Assembly (NCBI RefSeq): GCF_030655195.1 | Contig: NZ_JAURWA010000126.1 | Coordinates: forward strand, 1 to 47,118 | Source of the DNA: Patulibacter sp. | GTDB lineage: Bacteria > Actinomycetota > Thermoleophilia > Solirubrobacterales > Solirubrobacteraceae | Length of the DNA stretch: 47,118 bases | Direction of reading: 5' to 3' | Shown here: positions 1 to 7,202 of the stretch, one piece after another | Layout: each line of letters opens with the position of its first letter | Position numbering within the stretch: position 1 is the first letter of the stretch | Program-made: the position numbers and the translations under genes | Notes under the pieces: model-generated | What the model was told of the DNA's origin: nothing | Databases searched by the model: none | Seen by the model: only the letters and a program-made list of their open reading frames with translations

Positions 1-98
1 TCCGTGGCGGCGAGCACGGCGGCGGTCGCGGCGGCGACGGCCGACGCGGCGAGCGCCGCGCGCGTGCGGCGTGTCGGGAGGCCGCGACCCGGGCGCAT
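1..98 (-). CDS. Partial secreted or membrane-anchored protein (N-terminus only)
   Basis: The minus strand opens with ATG at 98-96 and reads MRPGRGLPTRRTR, then a long Ala/Val-rich stretch, and runs off the window edge without a stop. Basic residues followed by a hydrophobic Ala-rich core look like a Sec or Tat-type signal peptide or a membrane anchor. The RR pair is compatible with Tat but the full motif is absent. The start is supported by a TACGCT hexamer only 6 bp upstream, the same start architecture seen for other genes in this window. The gene diverges from the TldD/PmbA-family gene. Function cannot be assigned from 32 residues. Confidence 0.5.
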   Translation of the reverse strand, partial: MRPGRGLPTRRTRAALAASAVAAATAAVLAAT

Positions 99-104
99 TC
101 CCCC

Positions 105-110
105 AGCGTA
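105..110 (-). promoter_or_regulatory. Candidate -10 element (TACGCT), leaderless type
   Basis: TACGCT on the minus strand ends 6 bp before the ATG at 98. It fits TANNNT at the distance expected if transcription starts at or next to the start codon. No convincing -35 was seen. Confidence 0.4.
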
Positions 111-302
111 CGGGGCGGATCGGGGAGGGGCCGACAGGGCCCCGTCCCCGGCCCGGCGGCCCCGCCCGGCCCGACCGTTAGCGTGGGGGCCTGGCACCTC
201 GCAGCCGGTCGTCGTCGGGCCGGTGCGCAGGTCCTCGCGAACCGACGCTCGCCGCACGGGACCACCGCCCGTCATCCGTCACCCCGACCCGGAACCGCCC
301 GC

Positions 303-1643
303 ATGAGCACGCCCCCGCCCGTCGACCTCGCCGCCCGCGCCCTGGACTCCCTCGACGGCGCGGGCTGGGTCACCGTCGCCCACGAGCGGTCCGCGTCGGT
401 CGTCCTGCCCCGGGGCGGCCAGCTGCGCACCTCGACGGTCGACCGCACCGAGGTCACGTTCACCGCCTGGCGCGACGGGCACCTCGGGTCGGCGACCACC
501 TCCGCCGTGGACGGTGCGGCGCTGGCCGCCGCCGCCCGTCGGGCGATCCGCGCCGCCGACGCGACGGCCGCCGGGGCCGACGGCCCGGGGGACGCCACCC
601 CGCCGCCGGAGCCCGCCGCGGTCGACCCGTCGGGCGACGGGGACGAGGAGACGGCGGCCGCCGAGGCCGCCGACGGTCTGGCCGCCGTGCAGGCCGTCCG
701 CGCCGCGGCCGGCGACACGCCCGTCGCCGCGCGGTGGGTCCACGGTGCCGTGACGCGGGCCGTCGCGGCTTCGACGGGCCTCGTGCTGGGCGAGCGCACC
801 ACGGACGCCCACCTGCGGGTCCGCACCGGGGCAGGCGGCGTGCGCGCGGCGATGGCGGCGGAGAGCGCCCAGGCCGCCGGGGCCCTGGACGCCGGGGCGC
901 TGGCCCGACGGGCGCTCGGGCGCATCCCCGGCGGCGAGTGGCACGACCCGACCGCCGGCGAGCAGACCATCGTCCTGACGCCGGAGGCCGTCGCCGCGAT
1001 CCTCGACGTCGCGGGCCCGCTCGTGTTCGACGGCCTCGCCTCGGCGGACGGCCGGACCCGCGCAGACGGCCGCCTGGCCACGGCGGTGGGCTCGGCGCTG
1101 GTCCACCTGATCGACGACCCCACCGACCCCGGCACCCTCCCCCGCGCCTTCGACGCCTCGGGCACCCCGAAGCGCCCGCTGCGGCTCGTCGACGCCGGGG
1201 TGCTCGCGTCGCTCGTCCACGACGGCCGCTCCCGGACCTCGACGGGCCACGCCACGAGCCCCGGCGGCGACGCCCGCGGCCCCCGCCCGACGAACCTCGT
1301 GCTGGCGGGCGGGGACGCCGCCGACCTCGCCGCGCTGGTCGCCGGCGTCGACGTCGGGCTCCTCGTCACCTCGATCGGGGACCTCCGGCCGATCAACGCC
1401 GAGCTCGGCCTGGCCTACGGCATCGCCGCCGAGGGCACGTCGCGCATCGTCGACGGCGAGGTCGCGGGTGCGGCCGGCTCGGTGCCGCTGCTCGTCTCGC
1501 CGCTCGACGTCCTGGCCGGGGTCGAGGCGCTCACGACCGGCCGGACCCTCGTCGGCTCCCCCACGCGCGACGGTGCGCGCCTGGGCCACGGCATCCTCGC
1601 CCCGGCGCTCCGGACGACCGGCGGCATCGTCGTCACGGACTGA
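303..1643 (+). CDS. TldD/PmbA-family metallopeptidase-like protein (TldE-type)
   Basis: A 446-residue protein whose C-terminal half matches the TldD/PmbA (TldE) family: the LVDAGVLASLVHDGRSRT segment, a long strand-rich region, and the terminal block with LVTSIGDLRPINAELGLAYG and IVDGEVAG. TldD/TldE heterodimers act on peptides such as microcin and PQQ-type precursors and toxin-antitoxin proteins; the metal-binding HExxxH lies in TldD. I do not see HExxxH here, so this is the TldE-like, probably non-catalytic, partner type. The N-terminal half is divergent and Ala-rich. A longer open frame begins at 183, but ATG 303 (MSTPPPVDLAARAL) starts where family-like sequence begins. No tldD partner is adjacent, which is unusual because the pair is normally linked; it may lie outside the window. 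Confidence 0.82.
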   Translation: MSTPPPVDLAARALDSLDGAGWVTVAHERSASVVLPRGGQLRTSTVDRTEVTFTAWRDGHLGSATTSAVDGAALAAAARRAIRAADATAAGADGPGDATPPPEPAAVDPSGDGDEETAAAEAADGLAAVQAVRAAAGDTPVAARWVHGAVTRAVAASTGLVLGERTTDAHLRVRTGAGGVRAAMAAESAQAAGALDAGALARRALGRIPGGEWHDPTAGEQTIVLTPEAVAAILDVAGPLVFDGLASADGRTRADGRLATAVGSALVHLIDDPTDPGTLPRAFDASGTPKRPLRLVDAGVLASLVHDGRSRTSTGHATSPGGDARGPRPTNLVLAGGDAADLAALVAGVDVGLLVTSIGDLRPINAELGLAYGIAAEGTSRIVDGEVAGAAGSVPLLVSPLDVLAGVEALTTGRTLVGSPTRDGARLGHGILAPALRTTGGIVVTD

Positions 1644-1779
1644 GGCGCCGCCCAGCGAGCCGTCCCGCGACGCCCGCCCGATCCCGGGGCCCCGCCTCCG
1701 TCCCGCCGGCGGCCGGCACCGAGCTGCCCGACGCCCCGGCGGCGCGTGTCCCGATCCGCCGCCTCCCCCGGAACGCGAA

Positions 1780-1801
1780 CGACCCCGGAGGTCCGGGGTC
1801 G
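1780..1801 (-). terminator. Hairpin downstream of secG
   Basis: A perfect inverted repeat (CGACCCCGGA / TCCGGGGTCG, 2-base centre) lies about 58 bp beyond the secG stop, followed on the minus strand by TTCGCGTTC. A GC-rich stem with only a weak T stretch is a plausible but not classic intrinsic terminator. It could also serve the convergent plus-strand gene ending at 1643. Confidence 0.45.
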
Positions 1802-1858
1802 CGGTGGGACGACGCGGTGGTCGTCGGGCGGGCGCTCGCGGCGCCCCGGGATCGCGCG

Positions 1859-2086
1859 CTAGCCGATCCGGATCAGCACGATCGTGTTCAGCACGAACAC
1901 GATGCAGAAGAAGATCGTCCAGCGGTTCAGGTTGCGCTCCGTGTTGGAGCCGCCGCCGAGGGGGCCCGTGCCCGAGCCGACGCCGAAGGCGCCGGAGAGT
2001 CCGGCGTCCTTGCCCGAGTGCATGAGGATCAGGGCGATGACCACCACGGACACGACGATCTGGAGGACCGAGAGCACAGCTTCCAT
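1859..2086 (-). CDS. secG: Preprotein translocase subunit SecG
   Basis: A 75-residue protein with two hydrophobic segments (about residues 3-22 and 56-74) separated by a Gly/Ser-rich loop. The loop contains HSGKDAGLSGAFG and GGGSNTERNLNRWT, which is typical SecG order. SecG is the small accessory subunit of the SecYEG channel in the cytoplasmic membrane. The length fits the family. ATG at 2086 is preceded 8 bp upstream by TAGGAT, which overlaps the stop codon of the upstream CcmI-like gene, so secG may be transcribed as a leaderless message from within the end of the ccm operon. In many actinobacteria secG follows tpiA; here it is detached from the glycolytic operon. Confidence 0.9.
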   Translation of the reverse strand: MEAVLSVLQIVVSVVVIALILMHSGKDAGLSGAFGVGSGTGPLGGGSNTERNLNRWTIFFCIVFVLNTIVLIRIG

Positions 2087-2094
2087 CGCGGGCG

Positions 2095-2100
2095 ATCCTA
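2095..2100 (-). promoter_or_regulatory. Candidate -10 element for secG (TAGGAT), leaderless type
   Basis: TAGGAT lies 8 bp upstream of the secG ATG. Its first three bases are the TAG stop codon of the preceding gene, so stop codon and promoter element share sequence. Confidence 0.45.
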
Positions 2101-2535
2101 GCGGGCCGCGGAGTCCGCCGCCTCGGCGGGTCCGTCGAGGTCGTCCGCACGGGCGGCGTCGCGCGCGACCACCGGGTCGCTGACCCCGGCGGGCCCGGGG
2201 ACCGCGGCGCCGTCGGGCAGCGCCTCGCGGACGCCGTCGCCGGTGCCCCGCACGTGATCGAGGCCGTCGAGCTCGTCGAGGATCGCCACCGCCTCGGACC
2301 GCAGGCGCGTGTCGATCGGGCGCCAGTCCGCGTCGGAGAGCTTGCCGGTGGAGTGGTCCAGCGCGGCGTCGCGGATCTCGCGGTACTTCGCGATCTTGGC
2401 GGCGTCGAGGTCGGCGCGGCGCAGCGCGTCGGCCTCGGCGGCCCGCTCCTCCTGTCCCGGCCAGAACGGCTGGGACAGCAGGAACAGCGCCAGGGCGAAG
2501 GCGACGAGGACGAGCAGCGGGCCGACGACGGTCAC
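2098..2535 (-). CDS. CcmI-like cytochrome c maturation accessory protein
   Basis: A 145-residue protein with one N-terminal transmembrane segment (about residues 3-20, LLVLVAFALALFLLSQPF). A charged helical region follows containing AKYREIRDAALDHSTGKLSDADW, the pattern of the N-terminal part of CcmI/CycH (ALYRDxLxELExDxxxGxLSxxEY). CcmI helps hand apocytochrome to the heme lyase. The TPR part of full CcmI is missing; the rest is a Pro/Ala/Asp-rich tail. The start is GTG at 2535, chosen because GTGA overlaps the ccmF stop by four bases, indicating translational coupling. It is last in the ccmE-ccmF-ccmI-like set. Assignment rests on position and the short helical motif. Confidence 0.65.
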   Translation of the reverse strand: MTVVGPLLVLVAFALALFLLSQPFWPGQEERAAEADALRRADLDAAKIAKYREIRDAALDHSTGKLSDADWRPIDTRLRSEAVAILDELDGLDHVRGTGDGVREALPDGAAVPGPAGVSDPVVARDAARADDLDGPAEAADSAAR

Positions 2536-4757
2536 GACGGCGACTCCTGCGCCCGGCCGAGATCGCGGGCGATCCGGGCCTTCTGCTTGGCCCGCACGCG
2601 ACGGGCCTGCAGGTCCGGCGCGGGCCAGATCGCCAGGAGCGCGCCCAGCGCCATGAAGATGCTGCCGATCCAGATCCAGGTCACCAGCGGCGACACGATC
2701 ACCTGGAAGGTCACCGGTGCGGGGCGCTGCCCGTAGACCTGCGTCAGCCCGATCGCGAGCTCGGCGCCCCGGGCGAACGGGGCCTCCGTGCCCTTGAGCT
2801 TGTCGTCGAGCGCCTGGTAGACCGAGACGAGCGCGTCGCCGTCGGGCTGCATGGCGACCCACAGGTCGCGCGTGAGCCCGGCGTCGAGGGCGACCTCGGT
2901 GGCGGCCTCGCCGTTGAAGTACCGGCCGACGGGGCCGTCCGCGGTGTTCAGCGACGGGAAGAACTCGCGAGTCGGACGGATCGTCTGGATCCGCTTGCCG
3001 TCGCGGTAGACGCCCATCGTCGCGCCGATGATCAGCTTCTCGATGCGCTGGTCGCGCAGGCGGTAGTCGCCGATCGCGCCCTCGTAGCGCAGCTCGTAGC
3101 CGCCGACCTTGAAGCGGTCGCCGACCTGGGCGTGCACGCGGTGGGTGTCCTTGAACGCCGACGACGCCGCGACCGCGAGGACGAGGACCGCGAAGCCCGC
3201 GTGCACGAGGTAGCCGCCGTAGCGCCGGCGGTTGCGGCCGACGAGGCGGGGCAGCGCGACGGGATAGGCCTCGCCGGTGGAGATGTGCCGCGACCGGGTG
3301 CCGCGGACGAGCTCCTGCCCGACGGCGCCGAGGACGAAGCCCCCGAGCAGCAGCGCCAGGACGACGTCGACGCGTCCGCCGCCGCCGACGACGACGCCGC
3401 CGATCAGGACGAGGACGGCGACGGCGAGCGGGGCCCGCATCTGCCGCCAGGCCTGCGCCTTGGTCGTCTTCCGCCAGGCGGCCAGCGGCCCGAGGCCCAT
3501 GAGACCGACGAGCGCGAGCGCGAGCGGGCCGACCCACCAGCCCCAGGTCGACGACGCCCACGGGCGCTGCTTGCCCGTCATGAGGTCGGACAGGAGCGGG
3601 AAGAACGTGCCCCACAGGATCACGAGGACCAGGAGGACCAGGACGACGTTGCCGGCCAGGAAGATGGCCTCGCGCGAGAGGAGCGAGTCGATCCGGTGCT
3701 CGGATCGCAGGAGCCCGCGGCGCCAGGTCACGAGCCCGATCGACCCGGCGGTCATGATCCCGAGCAGGGTCAGGAACTGCCAGCCGACGGTCGAGGAGCC
3801 GAAGGCGTGGATCGAGGAGATGATCCCCGAGCGGACGATGAAGGTGCCGAGGATGCAGAGGATCCCCGTCGCCAGGATCAGCGACACGTTCCAGGTGCGG
3901 AGCATCCCCCGCTTCTCCTGGATCATCACGGAGTGGATGAAGGCGGTGCCAAGGATCCACGGCATGAGCGACGCGTTCTCGACGGCGTCCCAGCCCCAGT
4001 AGCCGCCCCAGCCCAGCTCGGCGTAGGACCAGCGCGAGCCCAGGACGATGCCGATGCCCAGGAGCAGCCAGGCGCCCAGCGCGTAGCGGCGCGTGTGCCG
4101 GATCCAGTCGGACCCGACGTGCCCCGCGATCAGGGCGCCGACGGCGAACGCGAACGGGATCGCGAACAGCGTGTAGCCGCTGTAGAGCATCGGCGGGTGG
4201 ATCATCATGCTCGGGTACTGCAGGAGCGGGTTGAGGCCCTCGCCCTGCAGCGGCACCGGCGAGCTCAGCCGGAACGGCGAGCTGTAGAAGACGAGCAGCA
4301 GCAGGAAGAAGAGGCTCAGCCCGAGCAGGACCGCCTGCGCCCACGGCACGACGTCGGCCATCCGTCGGCCGGCCAGTCGGACGACGAGCGAGCTCCACAG
4401 GCTGAGCAGCCAGACCCAGAGGAGCAGCGAGCCCTCCTGCGAGCTCCAGGGCGCGGCCATCCGGTAGCCCAGGGGCGTGGTGGCGGACGAGTGGCTCGCG
4501 ACGACGTCGAACGTCAGGTCGGTGCGGATGAACGCGATCTCGACGAGGACGAAGCACGCCGTCGTCATCAGGGCGACGAGGTAGATCGCCCGGCGGCCCG
4601 AGCGGACGAACGCCGAGCCGTGCGTGTTCAGCGACCCGTCGTCGACGGCCGGTCCGCCGGCCTGCTGCAGCCTGCGCGCCCCGACGATGCTCGCCACGGC
4701 GCCGTAGGCCGAGACGAGGAGCGCGAGGACCAGGAGTCCGCGACCCAGGAGGTCCAT
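2532..4757 (-). CDS. ccmF: Heme lyase CcmF (CcmF/CycK/NrfE family)
   Basis: A 741-residue polytopic membrane protein with about 14-15 hydrophobic segments. The heme-handling WWD signature WGWGGYWGWDAVEN-type block is at residues 249-261, and the conserved YPSMMIHPPMLYSGY segment with a candidate heme-ligand His (H187) is at 181-195. CcmF takes heme from CcmE and attaches it to CxxCH motifs of apocytochrome c on the outer face of the membrane. Length is close to family size (about 650-700), with a larger periplasmic-type domain near residues 520-680. It lies 6 bp downstream of ccmE and overlaps the CcmI-like gene by four bases. CcmA, CcmB and CcmC are not in this window. Confidence 0.93.
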   Translation of the reverse strand: MDLLGRGLLVLALLVSAYGAVASIVGARRLQQAGGPAVDDGSLNTHGSAFVRSGRRAIYLVALMTTACFVLVEIAFIRTDLTFDVVASHSSATTPLGYRMAAPWSSQEGSLLLWVWLLSLWSSLVVRLAGRRMADVVPWAQAVLLGLSLFFLLLLVFYSSPFRLSSPVPLQGEGLNPLLQYPSMMIHPPMLYSGYTLFAIPFAFAVGALIAGHVGSDWIRHTRRYALGAWLLLGIGIVLGSRWSYAELGWGGYWGWDAVENASLMPWILGTAFIHSVMIQEKRGMLRTWNVSLILATGILCILGTFIVRSGIISSIHAFGSSTVGWQFLTLLGIMTAGSIGLVTWRRGLLRSEHRIDSLLSREAIFLAGNVVLVLLVLVILWGTFFPLLSDLMTGKQRPWASSTWGWWVGPLALALVGLMGLGPLAAWRKTTKAQAWRQMRAPLAVAVLVLIGGVVVGGGGRVDVVLALLLGGFVLGAVGQELVRGTRSRHISTGEAYPVALPRLVGRNRRRYGGYLVHAGFAVLVLAVAASSAFKDTHRVHAQVGDRFKVGGYELRYEGAIGDYRLRDQRIEKLIIGATMGVYRDGKRIQTIRPTREFFPSLNTADGPVGRYFNGEAATEVALDAGLTRDLWVAMQPDGDALVSVYQALDDKLKGTEAPFARGAELAIGLTQVYGQRPAPVTFQVIVSPLVTWIWIGSIFMALGALLAIWPAPDLQARRVRAKQKARIARDLGRAQESPS

Positions 4758-4763
4758 GTGGGG

Positions 4764-5204
4764 CTACTTGCCCTCGACGACCTTGTCGGACCCGTCGCGC
4801 CACTCCATCGACTGCGCATCGCCCGACTTCCCGTCGTCGAACTTCGACGGGCACTTCGTGATGAGCGAGTCCGCCTCGCCCTGGTACCGCTCGCCGTCCT
4901 TCTGGACGGTGACGATGACCTCGCGGCCCTCGCGGAACGCGTCGGGGACCTGGCCGCTGTAGACGACCGGGACCGAGGCGCCGCCCTTGCGGTCCTTGAC
5001 CCGGAAGCTGATGGCGTCGCCCTTGCGGGCGAACGTGCCGGGCACGACGATGCCGGTCAGCCGGTAGTCCTGGCCGACCTGGGCGCCGGCCATCTGACTT
5101 GGCTGGCGGGCCTCGGCCGAGCCGGCGAAGCTCGTGTACAGGAGGGCCGCCGCGAGGGTCACCGCGGCGACGATCGCGAAGGTGAGGCGCAACGTCCGCG
5201 TCAT
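4764..5204 (-). CDS. ccmE: Cytochrome c maturation heme chaperone CcmE, Cys variant
   Basis: A 146-residue protein with an N-terminal membrane anchor (about residues 5-24) and an OB-fold-like domain (QDYRLTGIVVPGTF, ISFRVKD, VVYSGQVPDAFREGREVIVTV). CcmE carries heme covalently from CcmC to CcmF. In the classic family the heme attaches to a His in an HxxxY motif. Here the equivalent segment reads LITKCPSKFDD, so Cys118 replaces His and Phe122 replaces Tyr. Cys-type (CxxxY) CcmE proteins are known from some archaea and Desulfovibrio, so this is probably functional, but Phe in the second position is further divergence. ATG at 5204 starts directly before the anchor. It is first gene of the ccmE-F-I set. 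Confidence 0.9.
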   Translation of the reverse strand: MTRTLRLTFAIVAAVTLAAALLYTSFAGSAEARQPSQMAGAQVGQDYRLTGIVVPGTFARKGDAISFRVKDRKGGASVPVVYSGQVPDAFREGREVIVTVQKDGERYQGEADSLITKCPSKFDDGKSGDAQSMEWRDGSDKVVEGK

Positions 5205-5340
5205 GCCATGGAGTGTGGCAAGGTTGCGCCGCGAACCGCCCCACCCCGTGGTGCGGACGCCGTGTGTGCGGGGACTCCACCGGCGGGGTCCGGCGGACGG
5301 ACGACCGAAGTCGCACTGGCAGCGCGGTACCGACCGGCGG

Positions 5341-5346
5341 TAGCAT
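5341..5346 (+). promoter_or_regulatory. Candidate -10 element (TAGCAT), leaderless type
   Basis: TAGCAT ends 8 bp before the ATG at 5355. A CTGGCA hexamer at 5316-5321 is a possible -35 with 19-bp spacing. Confidence 0.45.
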
Positions 5347-5354
5347 CGCGCACG

Positions 5355-5780
5355 ATGAACACTCCGACGACGCGTTCGCCGAGCGCTCCGCGCAAGGTCG
5401 GCGGCGCCCTGATCCTCACCCTGATGCTGGCGGGCGGGCTCTTCATGTGGGCCGGCAACCCGTACCTGTGGATCCGCGTGACCGCCGCGCGGGCCGACTC
5501 GCAGAACCTGACGATGGGCCAGGCGGCGTTCGTCATCTTCGCGATCGCCCTCACCGGCTTCGTGATGGTGAAGGTCCTCGCGGTCCTGAACGGCTGGTAC
5601 GCGAAGGTCATGGGCGGCTCGGACGAGGTCACCGTCCGCATGCCGTGGAACCAGTCCATGCGCGACGGCCGCACCACGGGTCGCACCACCTCGGCCATCG
5701 ACGTCGTGATGGTCGGCTCCGTCTCGATCGCCATCGTCGTCGCGACGATCTGGTTCTTCTTCTTCGCGACCTACGGGTAG
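5355..5780 (+). CDS. Small membrane protein of unknown function (three predicted TM segments)
   Basis: I do not recognise this 141-residue protein. It has three clear hydrophobic segments, about residues 15-35 (ALILTLMLAGGLFMWAG), 55-77 (AAFVIFAIALTGFVMVKVL) and 118-139, the last ending in the aromatic run WFFFFATYG. The loop between segments two and three is hydrophilic and contains RMPWNQSMRDGRTTGRTT. The start at ATG 5355 is supported by a TAGCAT element 8 bp upstream and by the hydrophobic segment beginning soon after. It sits between two cytochrome c maturation gene sets and diverges from ccmE, so a role connected with respiration or heme is possible but only by association. Confidence 0.75.
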   Translation: MNTPTTRSPSAPRKVGGALILTLMLAGGLFMWAGNPYLWIRVTAARADSQNLTMGQAAFVIFAIALTGFVMVKVLAVLNGWYAKVMGGSDEVTVRMPWNQSMRDGRTTGRTTSAIDVVMVGSVSIAIVVATIWFFFFATYG

Positions 5781-5820
5781 GACCCGCCTGGCCCGGCGCG
5801 CGATCGGGTAGCCGGACGGC

Positions 5821-6324
5821 GTGCCCGATCCCGCCCCCGCCCCGCCCGAGCCCGGCCGGGAGCTGCACCTCGGACCGGTGACGATCGTCGTCGAGACCCC
5901 GTCGTCGGCGGGGTCGATGGTCCGCTTCCGCTTCGCCGCGCCGCCCGGCCCCGTCGCCCCGGGCCTGCACGTCCACCCGCACGCGGAGGAGCGGATCGAC
6001 GTCCGGCGCGGCGCCGTCCTGGTGCGCCGGAGGGGCAGCCGCTCCGTCGTCGTCCGGCCCGGTGAGCACGCGACGATCCCCGCGGGCACGCCGCACGACC
6101 TCTGGGCGGTCCGGCGAGGCACCCGCGGCACGGCGACGATCACCCCGGCCATCGCGATCGACGAGACCTTCGCGGAGCTCGACGCCGAGCTGCGCCACCT
6201 GCCGCCCCGCCCGTGGGAGCTGGCCCGGATCGCGGGCCGGCACCTGGACCACACGCGGATCGCCCGGATCCCGCTCGGCCTCCAGCGCCGGGCGTTCCGG
6301 GCGCTGGCCCTCGGCAGGGACTGA
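5821..6324 (+). CDS. Cupin-domain protein
   Basis: A 167-residue protein with a single cupin fold. Motif 1 is near residues 48-65 (GLHVHPHAEERIDVRRG, providing His ligands and Glu) and motif 2 near 82-100 (PGEHATIPAGTPHDLWAV, with the third His). These residues usually bind a metal in enzymes or sugar/regulatory-ligand-binding proteins. The C-terminal 60 residues are Arg/Leu-rich and not part of the cupin barrel. The start is GTG 5821, where the preceding TAGCCG at 5808 is a weak -10-like match. The gene follows the small membrane protein by 40 bp and precedes a convergent tRNA. Substrate is unknown. Confidence 0.75.
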   Translation: MPDPAPAPPEPGRELHLGPVTIVVETPSSAGSMVRFRFAAPPGPVAPGLHVHPHAEERIDVRRGAVLVRRRGSRSVVVRPGEHATIPAGTPHDLWAVRRGTRGTATITPAIAIDETFAELDAELRHLPPRPWELARIAGRHLDHTRIARIPLGLQRRAFRALALGRD

Positions 6325-6396
6325 CCGGCGGCCCCGCTCCGCGTCGTCGGGCCGATCGGCCCGGCGGACACGCCGAGAGGGACCCCGGAACGACGA

Positions 6397-6418
6397 ACGC
6401 CCCGCGTCGACGGGGCGT
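6397..6418 (-). terminator. Hairpin terminator downstream of tRNA-Gly
   Basis: An inverted repeat ACGCCCCG / CGGGGCGT with a 6-base loop lies just past the tRNA 3' end on the minus strand and is followed by TTCGTCGTT. It could also stop plus-strand transcription from the cupin gene. Confidence 0.6.
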
Positions 6419-6427
6419 CCTTCGAGG

Positions 6428-6500
6428 AGCGGCAGACGAGATTCGAACTCGCGACCCTCAGCTTGGGAAGCTGATGCTCTACCAACTGAGCTACTGCCGC
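6428..6500 (-). tRNA. tRNA-Gly (anticodon CCC)
   Basis: Read on the minus strand, the 73-nt gene begins GCGGCAG at 6500 and its 3' acceptor strand CTGCCGC ends at 6429, followed by discriminator T at 6428. The D arm (AGCTCAGTTGGTAGAGCA) and T arm (GAGTTCGAATCTC) are canonical. The anticodon loop TTCCCAA gives anticodon CCC, reading GGG. CCA is not encoded (CCT follows). A GGG-decoding tRNA fits the high-GC codon use of this window. Confidence 0.95.
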
Positions 6501-6511
6501 ACGCCCGGCGG

Positions 6512-6517
6512 ACGATA
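6512..6517 (-). promoter_or_regulatory. Candidate -10 element of tRNA-Gly (TATCGT)
   Basis: TATCGT on the minus strand lies 11 bp upstream of the mature tRNA 5' end, leaving a short 5' leader. No clear -35 was seen. Confidence 0.4.
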
Positions 6518-6606
6518 CCGCGCCCACGGCAGGGGCGGCGCGGCGGTGCGACCGGCGGCGGCCGGGGCGGGGGCCGACGATGGCGCCTCCCTCGCGCGGG
6601 AGGGCG

Positions 6607-6612
6607 TACCGT
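6607..6612 (+). promoter_or_regulatory. Candidate -10 element for the TlpA/CcmG gene (TACCGT)
   Basis: TACCGT ends 8 bp before ATG 6621. The spacing favours ATG 6621 over the adjacent GTG 6618 as the start. Confidence 0.45.
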
Positions 6613-6620
6613 TCGGGGTG

Positions 6621-7202
6621 ATGCGTCGCTCCGCCGTTCCCGCGCTGCTCGGGATCCTCGCCGTCGCCCTGGTGGCCGTCCTCGCGTTCGCGTTGACCCG
6701 CTCGCCGGCCGATCAGCAGAACCAGAAGCGCCTCGACGCGCAGGTGCAGGAGGGCACGCCGGTCGTCGCCCCCGGGTCCGACCGCGGGCTCGTCCCGCTG
6801 ACGGGTGGCGCGAAGAAGACCCTGGCGCAGTTCCGCGGCCAGGTCGTCGTCCTCAACTTCTGGGGCTCGTGGTGCACCCCGTGCCGTGACGAGGCCCCCC
6901 TGCTCGAGCGGTACCACCGCAAGCTCACCGCCGCCGGCGTCGGCACCGTGCTGGGCGTGACGAACAACGACGTGCCCGAGAAGAGCATCGCGTTCGAGAA
7001 GCGCTTCGGCCTGACCTACCCGTCGTTCCAGGACCCCGGTACCGAGCTGGCACAGGAGTACGGCGCCAGCCTGATGCCCGAGACGTTCGTCATCGACCGG
7101 CGCGGCCGCATCCACGCGATCGCCCGCACCGCGGTCACGACGGACTTCATGGACGGCGCGCTCGAGCGCGCCGGCGTCCCGAAGCAGGTCCTCGCCCGAT
7201 GA
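6621..7202 (+). CDS. Membrane-anchored thioredoxin-like protein, TlpA/CcmG (DsbE) type
   Basis: A 193-residue protein with an N-terminal anchor (about residues 5-26) and a thioredoxin fold. The active site WCTPC lies in LNFWGSWCTPCRDEAPLLERY (WCTPC about residues 83-87), and the cis-Pro motif is MPETFVID. Such proteins reduce the CxxC of apocytochrome c or of CcmH on the outer face of the membrane. The stop overlaps the ccmH start by four bases and ccdA follows, so the three genes form a reductant-relay operon: CcdA passes electrons to this protein, which reduces CcmH or apocytochrome. The family fit is clear; the exact CcmG versus general TlpA role is inferred from neighbours. Confidence 0.88.
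   Translation: MRRSAVPALLGILAVALVAVLAFALTRSPADQQNQKRLDAQVQEGTPVVAPGSDRGLVPLTGGAKKTLAQFRGQVVVLNFWGSWCTPCRDEAPLLERYHRKLTAAGVGTVLGVTNNDVPEKSIAFEKRFGLTYPSFQDPGTELAQEYGASLMPETFVIDRRGRIHAIARTAVTTDFMDGALERAGVPKQVLAR

Noticed and set aside
183..302. Upstream extension of the TldD/PmbA-family gene from GTG 183
   Set aside because: The extra 40 residues are Arg/Pro/His-rich with no family similarity; ATG 303 begins the plausible protein.
4..306. A 100-codon plus-strand open frame at the window start
   Set aside because: Composition is Arg/Pro/Ala noise. The opposite strand carries a signal-peptide-like start with a good -10 element in the same place.
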